Shown: positions 25,459-33,899 of the stretch, one piece after another
How the letters are laid out: every line of letters begins with the position of its first letter
Numbering within the stretch: the first letter of the stretch is position 1
Source: Planotetraspora kaengkrachanensis
GTDB lineage: Bacteria > Actinomycetota > Actinomycetes > Streptosporangiales > Streptosporangiaceae
Reading direction: 5' to 3'
Length of the DNA stretch: 64,000 bases
Assembly (NCBI RefSeq): GCF_016862895.1
Contig: NZ_BONV01000009.1
Coordinates: forward strand, 1 to 64,000
Made by a program: the position numbers and the translations under genes
The notes under the pieces: generated by a model
The model's database searches: none
Told to the model about the DNA's origin: nothing
Seen by the model: the letters and a program-made list of their open reading frames with translations, nothing else

Positions 25459-26378
25459 CGTCGCCGGCGCCCACGGGAAACGGGCACACGAACGGGCAGA
25501 CGAACGGGCAGACGGGGTGGAACGCGATGCTGGCGCGCGTCGGCTTCATAGAGCTCGACGCCCGGGCCCGCGCCGCCGCTCTGCTCGACGACGGCACCGC
25601 GCGCGAGCTGTGCGGGCCCTTCGACCGCATCGAGTCGCCCTGGCTGGAACCCCAGGATGTCGTCCCGGCGTCCGACGACGGTGTCGTCGTGGTCAGGGGA
25701 CGCCTCGACGGACGGCCGGCGGTCGTGATCGCCATCGAGCAGGCGTTCCAGGGCGGCGGCATTGGCGAGGTATCCGGCGTGAAGATCGCCGCCTCGCTGT
25801 CCCTGGCCGCCCGGGACACCCGCGAGGGCGCACCGACCGTCGCGGTCCTGCTCCTGGAGACCGGAGGCGTCCGCCTTCAGGAGGCCAACCTCGGCCTGGC
25901 CACGGTCGCGGAGGTCTGCTCCGCGCTGCTGGAGTTACGCGCCCTTCAGCCCGTCGTCGGCGTCATCGCGGGAAGCATGGGCTGCTTCGGCGGAATGAGC
26001 ATCGCCGCCGGGCTGTGCTCCACATTGATCATGACCAGAGAGGGCCGTCTCGGGCTCAACGGTCCCCAGGTGATCGAGTCCGAGGCCGGCGTCGCCGAGT
26101 TCGACGCCTCCGACCCCACGCTGATCTGGGCGATCGACGGCGGCGCGCAACGCACAGGGACCGGTCTGGCGGACGTGCTGGTCCTCGACGACGTCGCCGC
26201 CGTACGGTCCGCCGTGATCGAGGCGGCGGGGCGCGGCGCGCCGGGTGAGCACCGCTCCCGGCGGCTCCGCGAGTCGCGGACGCGCCTCGACGCCGTCGAC
26301 CCGGCCGATCCGCCGGAGCCGGCCGATCTCGCCGCCGTCTGGGCGCGAGCCGTACCGGCGGAGGGTGACAGGCGATGA
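25455..26378 (+). CDS. mdcD: malonate decarboxylase subunit beta (malonyl-ACP decarboxylase) MdcD
   Basis: MdcD, with MdcE, decarboxylates malonyl-S-ACP to regenerate acetyl-S-ACP; both have crotonase-like carboxyltransferase folds. The 307-residue protein shows GGGIGEVSGVKIAASLSLA, LLLETGGVRLQEANLGLA, GVIAGSMGCFGGMSIAAGLCS and LGLNGPQVIESEAGVAEFD, which form the acyl-binding and oxyanion sites. It starts at ATG 25455, overlapping the mdcC stop in an ATGA. Its N-terminus has a short repeat (GHTNGQTNGQTG) produced by two copies of the 12-base unit ACGAACGGGCAG. Confidence 0.97.
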   Translation: MTSPAPTGNGHTNGQTNGQTGWNAMLARVGFIELDARARAAALLDDGTARELCGPFDRIESPWLEPQDVVPASDDGVVVVRGRLDGRPAVVIAIEQAFQGGGIGEVSGVKIAASLSLAARDTREGAPTVAVLLLETGGVRLQEANLGLATVAEVCSALLELRALQPVVGVIAGSMGCFGGMSIAAGLCSTLIMTREGRLGLNGPQVIESEAGVAEFDASDPTLIWAIDGGAQRTGTGLADVLVLDDVAAVRSAVIEAAGRGAPGEHRSRRLRESRTRLDAVDPADPPEPADLAAVWARAVPAEGDRR

Positions 26379-27181
26379 GCCGCGGCAGGAACTGGACCCG
26401 TGCCCTCGCCGACGGCGACGTGACCGCCGTGGTGCCCTCGGTCGTCACGGGCGACGTCACGCTCGGGGCGGACACCGGGCGCCTGGTCGCGGTCGTGCCG
26501 GACCCGCACAGCCCCTATCCCCGGGCGCGGAGAGGCGAGGTCGGTCTCCGTGAAGGGCTCGCCCTGGCGGAGACGGTGACCGAGGCCCTCACGGAGGACG
26601 CGCATTTGCCCGACGGACACCGCCGCCCGATCATCGCGGTCGTCGACCTGCCCAGCCAGGCATACGGACGGCTCGAGGAGCTGCTCGGCATCCACCACGC
26701 GCTGGCCGCCGCCGTGGACGCCTACGCGTCCGCGCGGTTCGCCGGACACCCCGTGATCACACTCATCGTCGGGACGGCGCTGTCGGGCGGGCTGCTCGCG
26801 CACGGAATGCAGGCGAACCAGATCCTGGCGCTCGACGACCCCGGCGTCGTGATTCACGCCATGCACAAGAAGGCCGCGGCGAAGGTGACCCTTCGCACCG
26901 TCGACGAGCTCGACGAGCTGGCCCGGCGGATCCCGCCGCTGTCCTACGACGTCAACGACTGGGCGCGGCTCGGCCTGTGCGACGGACTCCTGAACGTGGA
27001 GAACGCGGACGACCCCACGGAGCGGGACACGCGAGCGGTGAAGGGCGAACTCGCCGCCGCCGTCGAGCGCGCCCGCCGCGGCCCCCGCGACCTGGGCAAC
27101 CGCCTCAACTCTCCCGGAGCTCGACAGACCCGGACGGCCTCCCGTCGCGTCCGCGAGGCCCTCGCCGATCAATGGCGGTGA
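26375..27181 (+). CDS. mdcE: malonate decarboxylase subunit gamma MdcE
   Basis: The 268-residue partner of MdcD in the malonyl-ACP decarboxylase. Typical segments are RGEVGLREGLALAETV, IIAVVDLPSQAYGRLEELLGIHHALAAAVDAYASARFAGHPVITL-type helix (shortened in citation), GTALSGGLLAHGMQANQILAL and MHKKAAAKVTLRTVDELDELA. It starts in an ATGA overlap with mdcD and overlaps mdcG by ten bases. It is not biotin-dependent; the set lacks mad-type sodium pump genes, so this is the cytosolic, biotin-independent enzyme. Confidence 0.95.
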   Translation: MSRGRNWTRALADGDVTAVVPSVVTGDVTLGADTGRLVAVVPDPHSPYPRARRGEVGLREGLALAETVTEALTEDAHLPDGHRRPIIAVVDLPSQAYGRLEELLGIHHALAAAVDAYASARFAGHPVITLIVGTALSGGLLAHGMQANQILALDDPGVVIHAMHKKAAAKVTLRTVDELDELARRIPPLSYDVNDWARLGLCDGLLNVENADDPTERDTRAVKGELAAAVERARRGPRDLGNRLNSPGARQTRTASRRVREALADQWR

Positions 27182-27804
27182 CCGTGCTGCCGCACGACCT
27201 GCTGCGACTCACCGGGGCCGCGGCGCTCGATGCCGCGCTCCCCGCCTGGGCCCGCGCGGCGCTCGCCGCCTGCCCCTGGGTCGTCGTACGGCGGGCGCCG
27301 CGGCCTCCCGGCCTGATCCCGATCGGCGTACGCGGGCCCGCGCGCGGGCAGCGTCACGCCGCCCTCGTCGCCGCCGGCGCGGTGACCCTCCGCGTGCCGC
27401 CGGAAGAGCTGAGCCCGCGGCGGCCCGGCCTCCCCCGGCTGGCCGCCACCCTCTGCGCCGTCGCCCGGGTGCTGGCCGGCGAACCCGGGCTCGGAGAGGA
27501 GCCGGGCGCCGTCGCCTCCTGGGGCCCGATCGGAGGCGTCGGTTTCGAACTGGCCAGCGGCCATCGGGCCACCCACTCCGGAAGCGACCTGGACCTGCTG
27601 CTGCGGGCGCCGCGGAGACTGGAGCCAACCGAGGCCGCGGAGCTGGTGACCGCGTTCAGCGCTCTCCCCTGTGCGGTCGACTGCCAGGTGGAGACCCCGT
27701 GCGGGGGGATCAGCCTCGTCGAATGGGCCCGAACCGGCGGTCCCGTCATGGCCCGCACCGCCGGCGGCCCGCACCTGGTGGACGACCCGTGGCACCGCGG
27801 ATGA
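27172..27804 (+). CDS. mdcG: malonate decarboxylase holo-ACP synthase MdcG
   Basis: MdcG is the nucleotidyltransferase that joins the phosphoribosyl-dephospho-CoA group to Ser25 of MdcC. The 210-residue protein begins VLPHDLLRLTGAAALDAALP, has WVVVRRAP...IPIGVRGPARGQRHAALV and the nucleotidyltransferase motif GSDLDLLL (two metal-binding Asp). It starts at ATG 27172, overlapping the mdcE stop, and ends in an ATGA overlap with mdcH. Strong translational coupling is expected across the whole operon. Confidence 0.95.
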   Translation: MAVTVLPHDLLRLTGAAALDAALPAWARAALAACPWVVVRRAPRPPGLIPIGVRGPARGQRHAALVAAGAVTLRVPPEELSPRRPGLPRLAATLCAVARVLAGEPGLGEEPGAVASWGPIGGVGFELASGHRATHSGSDLDLLLRAPRRLEPTEAAELVTAFSALPCAVDCQVETPCGGISLVEWARTGGPVMARTAGGPHLVDDPWHRG

Positions 27805-28748
27805 CGGTCGCGTTCCTCTACCCCGGCCAGGGCGCCCAGCGGCCGGGGATGCTCCGAGACCTGCCCGGCCACCCGGCCGTCGCCGCGGCCCTCGCCGAGG
27901 CCGAGAACGTCCTGCCCGGCTCCTCCCGGTGCGACGACGCGAAGGCGCTGGCGTCGACCGTCACCGCACAGGTCGCGCTGTGCGTCGCCGGGGTGGCCGC
28001 GACCAGAGCCCTCGCCGCGGAAGGCGCCGTCCCCGACGCCGTGGCCGGGCACTCCGCCGGGGCGTTCCCCGCCGCCGTCGCCGCCGGGGCGCTGACCTTC
28101 GAGGAGGCCCTGTCGGCCGTCCGCCGTCGCGGCGAGCTGATGCGCGACGCCTATCCCTCCGGGTACGGCATGGCCGCGGTCCTCGGGCTGGGAGTGCCGC
28201 AGGTCCGGCGCCTGGTCGCGTCGGCCACCACCCCCGGCGACCCGGCCTACCTGGCCATCGTCAACACCGACCAGCAGGTCGTGGTCGCCGGGAGCGTCCG
28301 CGCCCTTGACCGCCTCAGCGCGGCGGCCGACCGGGCAGGCGCCCGGCGCGTCCGGCGTCTGAGCGTCGGCGTCCCCTCCCACTGCCCGCTGCTCGACTGC
28401 GTCGCCGACGCGATGGCCGATCACCTCGGCTCGATCCCCCGGCGCCTGCTCGCCGTCCCCTGCCTCAGCGGCTCGACCGGCCGTGTCCTCCACGACTCCG
28501 GCGCCGTTCTCGGCGACCTCGCCCGCGGCGTCGCCGTCACGCTGCGGTGGCGTGACGCCACCGCCCTGCTCGGCGAACTCGGCACGACCCTGTTCGTCCA
28601 GACGCCCCCGGGAGACGTCCTCGCCCGGATCGCCCGGACCGTGTGCCCGCAGGCCCGCGTCCTCGCCCTGACCGACACCGCCGGGATCGCCGACGCGGCC
28701 GAGCTCACCCGCCGCGTCCGGGCACGGCGGCCCGATGTGGCGTGGTAG
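27801..28748 (+). CDS. mdcH: malonyl-CoA acyltransferase for malonate decarboxylase, MdcH
   Basis: A 315-residue malonyltransferase of the FabD/acyltransferase fold that primes the decarboxylase by loading malonyl from malonyl-CoA onto the ACP. The N-terminal FLYPGQGAQRPGM oxyanion motif, nucleophile Ser85 in GHSAG and a PSHCPLL histidine region near residue 190 are present, so it should be active. It is the last gene of the operon and terminates close to a convergent gene; no clear terminator lies in the 19-base gap. Confidence 0.94.
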   Translation: MTVAFLYPGQGAQRPGMLRDLPGHPAVAAALAEAENVLPGSSRCDDAKALASTVTAQVALCVAGVAATRALAAEGAVPDAVAGHSAGAFPAAVAAGALTFEEALSAVRRRGELMRDAYPSGYGMAAVLGLGVPQVRRLVASATTPGDPAYLAIVNTDQQVVVAGSVRALDRLSAAADRAGARRVRRLSVGVPSHCPLLDCVADAMADHLGSIPRRLLAVPCLSGSTGRVLHDSGAVLGDLARGVAVTLRWRDATALLGELGTTLFVQTPPGDVLARIARTVCPQARVLALTDTAGIADAAELTRRVRARRPDVAW

Positions 28749-28767
28749 ATGGGCGCGCTTGCCGGGC

Positions 28768-29217
28768 TCACCAGGCCTTACCGGCCTGCTCCTGGATCGT
28801 CCGGTTGATCCGGTTGAAGAAGTTGGTCAGCGCGATCTCCAGGTTGATCGCGGACAGTTGCCCCTCGTCGAAGTGGGCGGCGGCGGCGTCCCAGATCTCG
28901 TCGGTCACACCTGGCGCGCCGTCCTGGATCCGGGTGGCGGCCTCGGTCAGCGCGAGCGCGGCTCGCTCCGCCTCGGTGAAGAAGGGCGTCTCGCGCCAGG
29001 CGACCACGTTGTGCAGCCGCTCGTCGGTCTCCCCGTGCTTCTTGGCCGCCGCCACCCCGGCGAAGACGCACGGGCTGCAGCCGTTGATCTGGCTGGCCCG
29101 CAGGTGGACCAGCCCGAGCACGAGCGGGTCGACGCCGCCGGCGTGGATCGCCTTGTAAAGGTGCTGGATCGCCGTCATCACGTCGGGATTCGCCGGGCTC
29201 TTCAGGCGTGCTTCCAT
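28768..29217 (-). CDS. carboxymuconolactone decarboxylase family protein (AhpD-like)
   Basis: A 149-residue alpha-helical protein with the AhpD-type redox motif INGCSPCVFAGVAAAKKHGE. It belongs to the carboxymuconolactone decarboxylase family, which includes peroxidase partners; the CxxC (GCSPC) suggests peroxidase or disulfide reductase activity rather than decarboxylation. The start at ATG 29217 follows GGGAG. It is divergent from a SigJ-like sigma factor, and genes of this family are the usual partner and target of ECF41 sigma factors. A matching promoter is present at 29272-29298. Confidence 0.93.
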   Translation of the reverse strand: MEARLKSPANPDVMTAIQHLYKAIHAGGVDPLVLGLVHLRASQINGCSPCVFAGVAAAKKHGETDERLHNVVAWRETPFFTEAERAALALTEAATRIQDGAPGVTDEIWDAAAAHFDEGQLSAINLEIALTNFFNRINRTIQEQAGKAW

Positions 29218-29271
29218 CGGTCTTGCTCCCTCATCGGTTACCCGGGCCCCTCTGGGCCCGTCATCACCCAT

Positions 29272-29298
29272 GACGGAGCAGATCCGAGGAAGGTAACA
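29272..29298 (-). promoter_or_regulatory. candidate ECF41-type promoter
   Basis: Read on the minus strand: TGTTACC at 29298-29292, a 16-base spacer, then CGTC at 29275-29272. The ECF41 consensus is recalled as TGTCACA-N16-CGTC, so the -10 and spacing are exact and the -35 is 5 of 7. Transcription would lead into the AhpD-like gene 55 bases on. The element overlaps the ribosome binding site of the sigma gene. Confidence 0.55.
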
Positions 29299-29300
29299 AC

Positions 29301-30185
29301 ATGTCCGACATCAGCCCGGCGGACCCGGTGGGCGAGGCGTTCGAGGCCCAGCGCGACCGGTTGCGCGCGGTCGCCTACCGCATGCTCGGATCGCACGCCG
29401 ACGCCGAGGACGTGGTCCAGGAGGCCTGGCTGCGCCTGGCCCGCCACGACGCCGCGACCATCCACAACCTCGCGGGCTGGCTGACCACGGTGGTCGGCCG
29501 GATCAGCCTCGACGTCCTGCGGTCGCGCCAGACGCGTCCTGAGGCGTCCTACGACGACCGGCTGCCCGAACTCGTCGTGGCGGCCGACGACGGCCCCGCG
29601 CCGGAGGACGACGTGGCGCTCGCGGACTCGGTCGGGCTCGCGCTCCTGGTCGTCCTGGATTCGCTCGGGCCGGGAGAGCGGCTGGCGTTCGTGCTGCACG
29701 ACCTGTTCGGGGTGCCGTTCGACGAGATCGGCCAGATCCTCGGCAGGTCCGCCGACGCCGCCAAGATGCTCGCCAGCCGCGCCCGCAGGAAGGTGCAGGC
29801 GGCCGAGCGGCCGACGTCCGCCGGTCGGGAGCAGCGCGAGGTGGTCCAGGCCTTCCTGGCGGCGGCTCGCCGCGGCGACTTCGAGGGGTTGCTGCGCGTG
29901 CTCGATCCGGAGGTGAAGCTGACCGTCGACACCCCCAACGGTGTGGTCGTCATCCTCGGCGCCACCAAGGTCGCCGAAGGTGCATCCGCGCGAGTCGCCG
30001 CCGGCGCGGCCGCGAGAGGGCGAGCGGTGCTCGTCAACGGCCTTCCCGGGTTCGTCTCCTGGCGCGAGGACGGGACTCCGCTCTCGGTCATGGCGTTCAC
30101 CGTCGTCGACGGCCGGATCGTCGCCATCGCGACCGTGATCGCCCCGGCCAGGCTCGCGTCGATGAACCTGCCGGATCCGGAGTGA
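29301..30185 (+). CDS. ECF sigma factor, SigJ/ECF41-like, with C-terminal SnoaL domain
   Basis: A 294-residue extracytoplasmic-function sigma factor. Sigma-2 (about 15-85) has RLRAVAYRMLGSHADAEDVVQEAWLRL and sigma-4 (about 115-170) has SLGPGERLAFVLHDLFGVPFDEIGQILGRSADAAKMLASRARRKV-like helices (shown in part). The last third (about 180-290) is an NTF2/SnoaL-like domain that in ECF41 proteins replaces an anti-sigma factor and controls RNAP binding. The typical DGGGK and WLP motifs of ECF41 are altered here, so subgroup is approximate. GAGGAAGG precedes the ATG. It is divergent from its likely target. Confidence 0.92.
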   Translation: MSDISPADPVGEAFEAQRDRLRAVAYRMLGSHADAEDVVQEAWLRLARHDAATIHNLAGWLTTVVGRISLDVLRSRQTRPEASYDDRLPELVVAADDGPAPEDDVALADSVGLALLVVLDSLGPGERLAFVLHDLFGVPFDEIGQILGRSADAAKMLASRARRKVQAAERPTSAGREQREVVQAFLAAARRGDFEGLLRVLDPEVKLTVDTPNGVVVILGATKVAEGASARVAAGAAARGRAVLVNGLPGFVSWREDGTPLSVMAFTVVDGRIVAIATVIAPARLASMNLPDPE

Positions 30186-30238
30186 ATCACTGCCGAGCAT
30201 GAGATCGCGCGGCGCTCCCCACGGCAGCCGCGGCCGTC

Positions 30239-30254
30239 ACCGGTATAGACCGGC
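30239..30254. promoter_or_regulatory. DasR-type operator (dre), site 1
   Basis: ACCGGTATAGACCGGC matches 12 of 16 positions of the DasR consensus ACTGGTCTAGACCAGT. It lies 347 bases before the hexosaminidase start. Confidence 0.6.
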
Positions 30255-30291
30255 AGTCCCAGAAGCCGCCGTCGTTGCGAATCCGATACAC

Positions 30292-30307
30292 GGCGGTCTG
30301 GACCAAA
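30292..30307. promoter_or_regulatory. DasR-type operator (dre), weak central site
   Basis: GGCGGTCTGGACCAAA keeps the GGTCTNGACC core of the DasR consensus but only 10 of 16 positions overall. It lies between the two stronger sites. Confidence 0.4.
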
Positions 30308-30380
30308 ACTTTGCCGTCTGTTTACCCTGACACCCTGAGATCCCTACATACGGGGATCTATCCGCCGCCCACGACCGCCA

Positions 30381-30396
30381 ACCGGTATAGACCAGT
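30381..30396. promoter_or_regulatory. DasR-type operator (dre), strongest site
   Basis: ACCGGTATAGACCAGT matches 14 of 16 positions of the DasR consensus. DasR is the GntR-family GlcNAc/GlcN-6-P sensor of actinomycetes and typically controls chitin and aminosugar genes such as the downstream hexosaminidase. Confidence 0.75.
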
Positions 30397-30425
30397 CACC
30401 CCCCACGAGCAAGGCGGTAACCGAG

Positions 30426-30470
30426 ATGAGCAGAAGGATCGCCGGGACGGTCGGTCTCCTGGCCGCGTGA
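30426..30470 (+). other. 14-residue reading frame, possible leader or gene remnant
   Basis: MSRRIAGTVGLLAA followed by TGA lies between the strongest dre site and the hexosaminidase start. It resembles the n-region and start of a secretion signal, cut short by a stop codon. It could be a leader peptide or the stump of a lost secreted protein; evidence is weak. Confidence 0.25.
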
Positions 30471-30600
30471 CACTCCCCCATCACTCAGGAAGCTGCACGG
30501 ACGCTGCAGCGTCGAGCGGATCCGCACGGACATGTCCCACCAATGCCCGAACGCGGTCCCGCGCTGGAGATATGCGGTACCCCCCGATCTAAGGAGTGAC

Positions 30601-33204
30601 GTGAAGATCTCGTTCCTGCCGGCGAAGCGCGAGCAGAGGAGGAACCGCGGCTCCGGTCCACGACCCCGGTCCCGCGCCTTCTCCGCCTTGACCATCGGCG
30701 CGCTCCTCGCCACCTCGCTCACCGGCGTCGTCGCGACCGGTGCGGCACACGCCGACACGGCCTCGACCTCGCCGGCCTCACCCCAGATCGTTCCTCTCCC
30801 GGTCTCGCTGGCCGCCTCGGCCGGGGAGAGCTTCACGCTCGGATCCGGCGCACGCATCGTGGCCGACGATCCCGCCGCCGCCGGGGTGGCCGACCAACTG
30901 GCCGCCGTGCTCCGGCCGTCCACGGGCTACGCGCTGCCGGTGTCGCAGGGCTCCGCGGCGACCGGCGACATCTCCCTGGTCGTCGGCGACCCGGGCGTCC
31001 CCGCCGACGAGGGCTACAAGCTGGCCGTCACGCACAGCGGAATCACGATCACCGCGGCCAACGGGCACGGCCTGTTCAACGGCGTGCAGACGCTCCGGCA
31101 GTTGTTCCCCGTCTGGATCGAGAGCAGGACGCCGCAGCCGGCCGCGTGGACGGTCCCCGGGGTCCAGATCTCCGACTATCCCCGGTACGGCTACCGCGGT
31201 GCGATGCTCGACATCGGACGGCACTTCGAGCCGGTGTCGGTGGTCAAGACCTACATCGACGAGATCGCGGCGTACAAGGTGAACACCCTGCACCTGCACC
31301 TCAGCGACGACCAGGGCTTCCGCATCGCCATCAACGGTCGCCCCGAGCTCACCGACATCGGCAGCCAGTACTCCGGCGGCACCAGCAGGGCCTCCGACGG
31401 GACCACCAACGCCGACCCCGGCGGCTTCTGGACCCAGGCCGACTACGTCGACGTCGTGAACTACGCCGCGTCGCGGTTCATCACGGTCGTGCCGGAGATC
31501 GACAGCCCCGGGCACAACAACTCGATCATCATGTCGTACGCCTCCGCGGAGGCACAGGCGTACAGGGGCGGCGCGATCTACGACCCGAGCATCAACTGCA
31601 GCAACAAGAAGCCGCCGGTCTGGAACCTCAGCAATGCGGTGAACTACAGCGCCCTGTGCCCGGACAGCCCGCTCACCTGGCAGATCACCACGGACATCAT
31701 CGAGCAGTTGTCCGCCCTGACCCCCGGGCCGTACTTCCACATGGGCGGTGACGAGGTCTCGACGGCGCTGCTGCCCGCCTCCGCGTACCAGAGCTTCATC
31801 ACCCGCGAATCCAAGATCGTGAAGGCCCAGGGCAAGATCGCGATGGGCTGGAACGAGATCGGCGAGGCACCCTTCGGGACCGACCCGGAGATGCCCCAGG
31901 GCGTCGTGCAGTACTGGGGCACCTCCCCGAACGGGTCGGGCGGCGACTCGGGGCGCACCGCGGTCCAGAAGGGCATGAAGATCGTCATGTCCCCGGCCAA
32001 CAAGACCTACCTGGACATGAAGTACAACTCGGGCACGCCGCTCGGGACCACCTGGGCCTGCACCTGCGACATCGACGTCTTCTACAACTGGGAGCCGAGC
32101 ACGCTCATCCCTGCGCGCACGGTGGGCGGCAACACGCTGCCCGCGGTGACGGACGCCAACATCATCGGCGTCGAGGCGCCGCTGTGGACGGAGACCGTCA
32201 AGAACCTCGCGCAGATCGAGTTCATGGCCTTCCCCCGCCTCACGGCCATCGCGGAGATCGGCTGGTCCCCGAAGGCCGGACCCGACCACCCCGACCGCAC
32301 GACGGCCTCCTTCAAGGTCCGCGACGCCGCGCAGGGCGGACGCTGGCAGGCGCGCAACCAGAACTTCTACGCGACGCCCAACGTGCCGTGGGGCCTCGAC
32401 CTGGTGGCCGGGGACCGTTCGCTCAGCGACCGGAACACGATCACCGGGGCGCTGGCGACCCTGGCCGCTCCCGGCAAGACGCTCGGCGCGCTGACCGCCA
32501 CCATCGAGTGGGGCGACGGCACCAGCTCGACCGGCACGCTGAGCGGCAGGGAGGCCACCAACCAGACCGTCAACGGCCTCTACACGGTCAGCGGCGACCA
32601 CACGTACGCCGGGTCCGGGGTGTACGAGGCGAAGGTGACCGTGTCGAGCGGCGCCGCCACCGTGACCGCCGGCTTCACGGTCGACGCGACCGGCGTCCCG
32701 GCGTGCACGACGACGGTCACGGGGACCCACAACGGACCGCTGACCGTCTCCTCGGGGGTCACCTGCCTGGACGGCGCGACGGTCAACGGACCCGTGACCG
32801 TGCGGTCCGGCGCCGGGCTGTACGCGTCCGGTTCCCAGGTGCGCGGGCCGCTGACGGCGTCAGGGGCCGTCGACGTCCTGCTGTGCGGCACCACGGTGTC
32901 CGGCCCTGCCACGTTGACCGGCGGGGTGCGGGTCTGGCTCGGCAACGGGAACGGCGACTGCGCGCCGGCGACGGTGAAGGGCCCGGTGACGGTCACCGGC
33001 ACGACGGGCCAGGTGACCATCGACGGCTCGACGGTGAACGGCCCGCTCGTCGTGCAGAACAACAAGGTGCCGGCGGCGCCCGTCGTCTCCGGCAACCACG
33101 TCGGCGGGCCGCTGTCGTGCACCGGGAACTCCCCGGCGCCGAGTGACGGCGGCGTCTCCAACACCGTCGGCGGGCCGAAGGCGGGGCAGTGCGCCACCCT
33201 GTAG
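30601..33204 (+). CDS. secreted GH20 beta-N-acetylhexosaminidase
   Basis: An 867-residue exported glycosidase releasing terminal GlcNAc/GalNAc from chitooligosaccharides or related glycans. A signal peptide is seen (SALTIGALLATSLTGVVATGAAHA), then a GH20b domain (about 30-150), a GH20 barrel (about 155-540) with the catalytic Asp-Glu pair D384-E385 in HMGGDEVS, a PKD-like domain (about 600-690) and a C-terminal Thr/Gly-rich segment with recurring NGPVTV, RGPLTA, SGPATL, KGPVTV units. GTG 30601 follows AAGGAG; ATG 30532 has no such site. Upstream dre sites point to DasR control. The C-terminal repeat segment resembles domains seen at the end of other actinomycete glycosidases; it may bind cell wall or sugar. 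Confidence 0.94.
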   Translation: MKISFLPAKREQRRNRGSGPRPRSRAFSALTIGALLATSLTGVVATGAAHADTASTSPASPQIVPLPVSLAASAGESFTLGSGARIVADDPAAAGVADQLAAVLRPSTGYALPVSQGSAATGDISLVVGDPGVPADEGYKLAVTHSGITITAANGHGLFNGVQTLRQLFPVWIESRTPQPAAWTVPGVQISDYPRYGYRGAMLDIGRHFEPVSVVKTYIDEIAAYKVNTLHLHLSDDQGFRIAINGRPELTDIGSQYSGGTSRASDGTTNADPGGFWTQADYVDVVNYAASRFITVVPEIDSPGHNNSIIMSYASAEAQAYRGGAIYDPSINCSNKKPPVWNLSNAVNYSALCPDSPLTWQITTDIIEQLSALTPGPYFHMGGDEVSTALLPASAYQSFITRESKIVKAQGKIAMGWNEIGEAPFGTDPEMPQGVVQYWGTSPNGSGGDSGRTAVQKGMKIVMSPANKTYLDMKYNSGTPLGTTWACTCDIDVFYNWEPSTLIPARTVGGNTLPAVTDANIIGVEAPLWTETVKNLAQIEFMAFPRLTAIAEIGWSPKAGPDHPDRTTASFKVRDAAQGGRWQARNQNFYATPNVPWGLDLVAGDRSLSDRNTITGALATLAAPGKTLGALTATIEWGDGTSSTGTLSGREATNQTVNGLYTVSGDHTYAGSGVYEAKVTVSSGAATVTAGFTVDATGVPACTTTVTGTHNGPLTVSSGVTCLDGATVNGPVTVRSGAGLYASGSQVRGPLTASGAVDVLLCGTTVSGPATLTGGVRVWLGNGNGDCAPATVKGPVTVTGTTGQVTIDGSTVNGPLVVQNNKVPAAPVVSGNHVGGPLSCTGNSPAPSDGGVSNTVGGPKAGQCATL

Positions 33205-33899
33205 TCCGGCGAGTCGGCCACCCGGGCGTGCGGCCCGGCAGGTGAGGGCGGCCGCCCGCCGATCCTGAGAAGCCGATTCTGCGACACGGCCGGGTCTTCC
33301 GTGCTCCGCGAGGAGCTTCGGGGGGCCCGGCTCGTGCCTTTCTCCCCCGTCCTCACAACCGGGAATCCCAGCCCGTTGACGCGCTGCGTGATGCATTTTA
33401 CTTTGATGTCACTTCCACATAGATGTGCGTGATGTCCCCTGATCACGCGAGGTGACGCGAATGGCGCTACGCACGGCAGGGACCAAGGACCTGAGACGAA
33501 ACGCGGCCGCCGCCGGTCGGCCGCCGCATGAGACGCCCCCGGGCCGGGCGCACAGACCGGCCGCGAGGCACGGGGACCACACCACCTCCCCGCACCTGCC
33601 GCGAGCCGCGGTCAGGGCCCGCGCCGTCGTCTGAGGCGGCAGACCCGCACCGCGTAGCGCATCGAAGCCGCCGCGCTCCTGTAACTCCGGCGCTCCGGCG
33701 CAGGGGGTTCCGCTTCCCCCTCGCGCCGGTCCGTGATGTCAGCCCCGGCCCCTCGGGACCGCTCGGGCTCGGTCAAGCACGTCTCGCCGTCCAGGTGGCG
33801 TGCGAGGGAGCTCCCTCGGGCCACCCGGTGATGACGCACGCCCTCATGAGCGATCGACTCCACACCCGTACATCGTGTCCACCGCCCCCAGGAGGACCA
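33205..33899. other. long intergenic region before the monooxygenase operon
   Basis: No secure gene in 695 bases. It holds a promoter-like TTGACG-N17-TACTTT at 33376-33404 pointing rightwards, in a locally AT-rich patch. A weak 57-residue frame (ATG 33461 to 33634) follows but looks non-coding. The long leader before the monooxygenase gene may carry regulatory sites for the GntR regulator downstream. Confidence 0.5.
33376..33404 (+). promoter_or_regulatory. sigma70-type promoter for the monooxygenase operon
   Basis: TTGACG at 33376-33381, a 17-base spacer, then TACTTT at 33399-33404. Both boxes and spacing fit HrdB-type consensus. It is the only strong promoter match in the region, about 490 bases before the monooxygenase start, giving a long leader. 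Confidence 0.5.

Noticed and set aside
33461-33634. 57-residue frame (MALRTAGTKDLRR and on), start resembling ROK-type regulators
   Set aside because: After the first 13 residues it becomes His/Arg/Pro-rich low-complexity sequence without domain features; at most a remnant.
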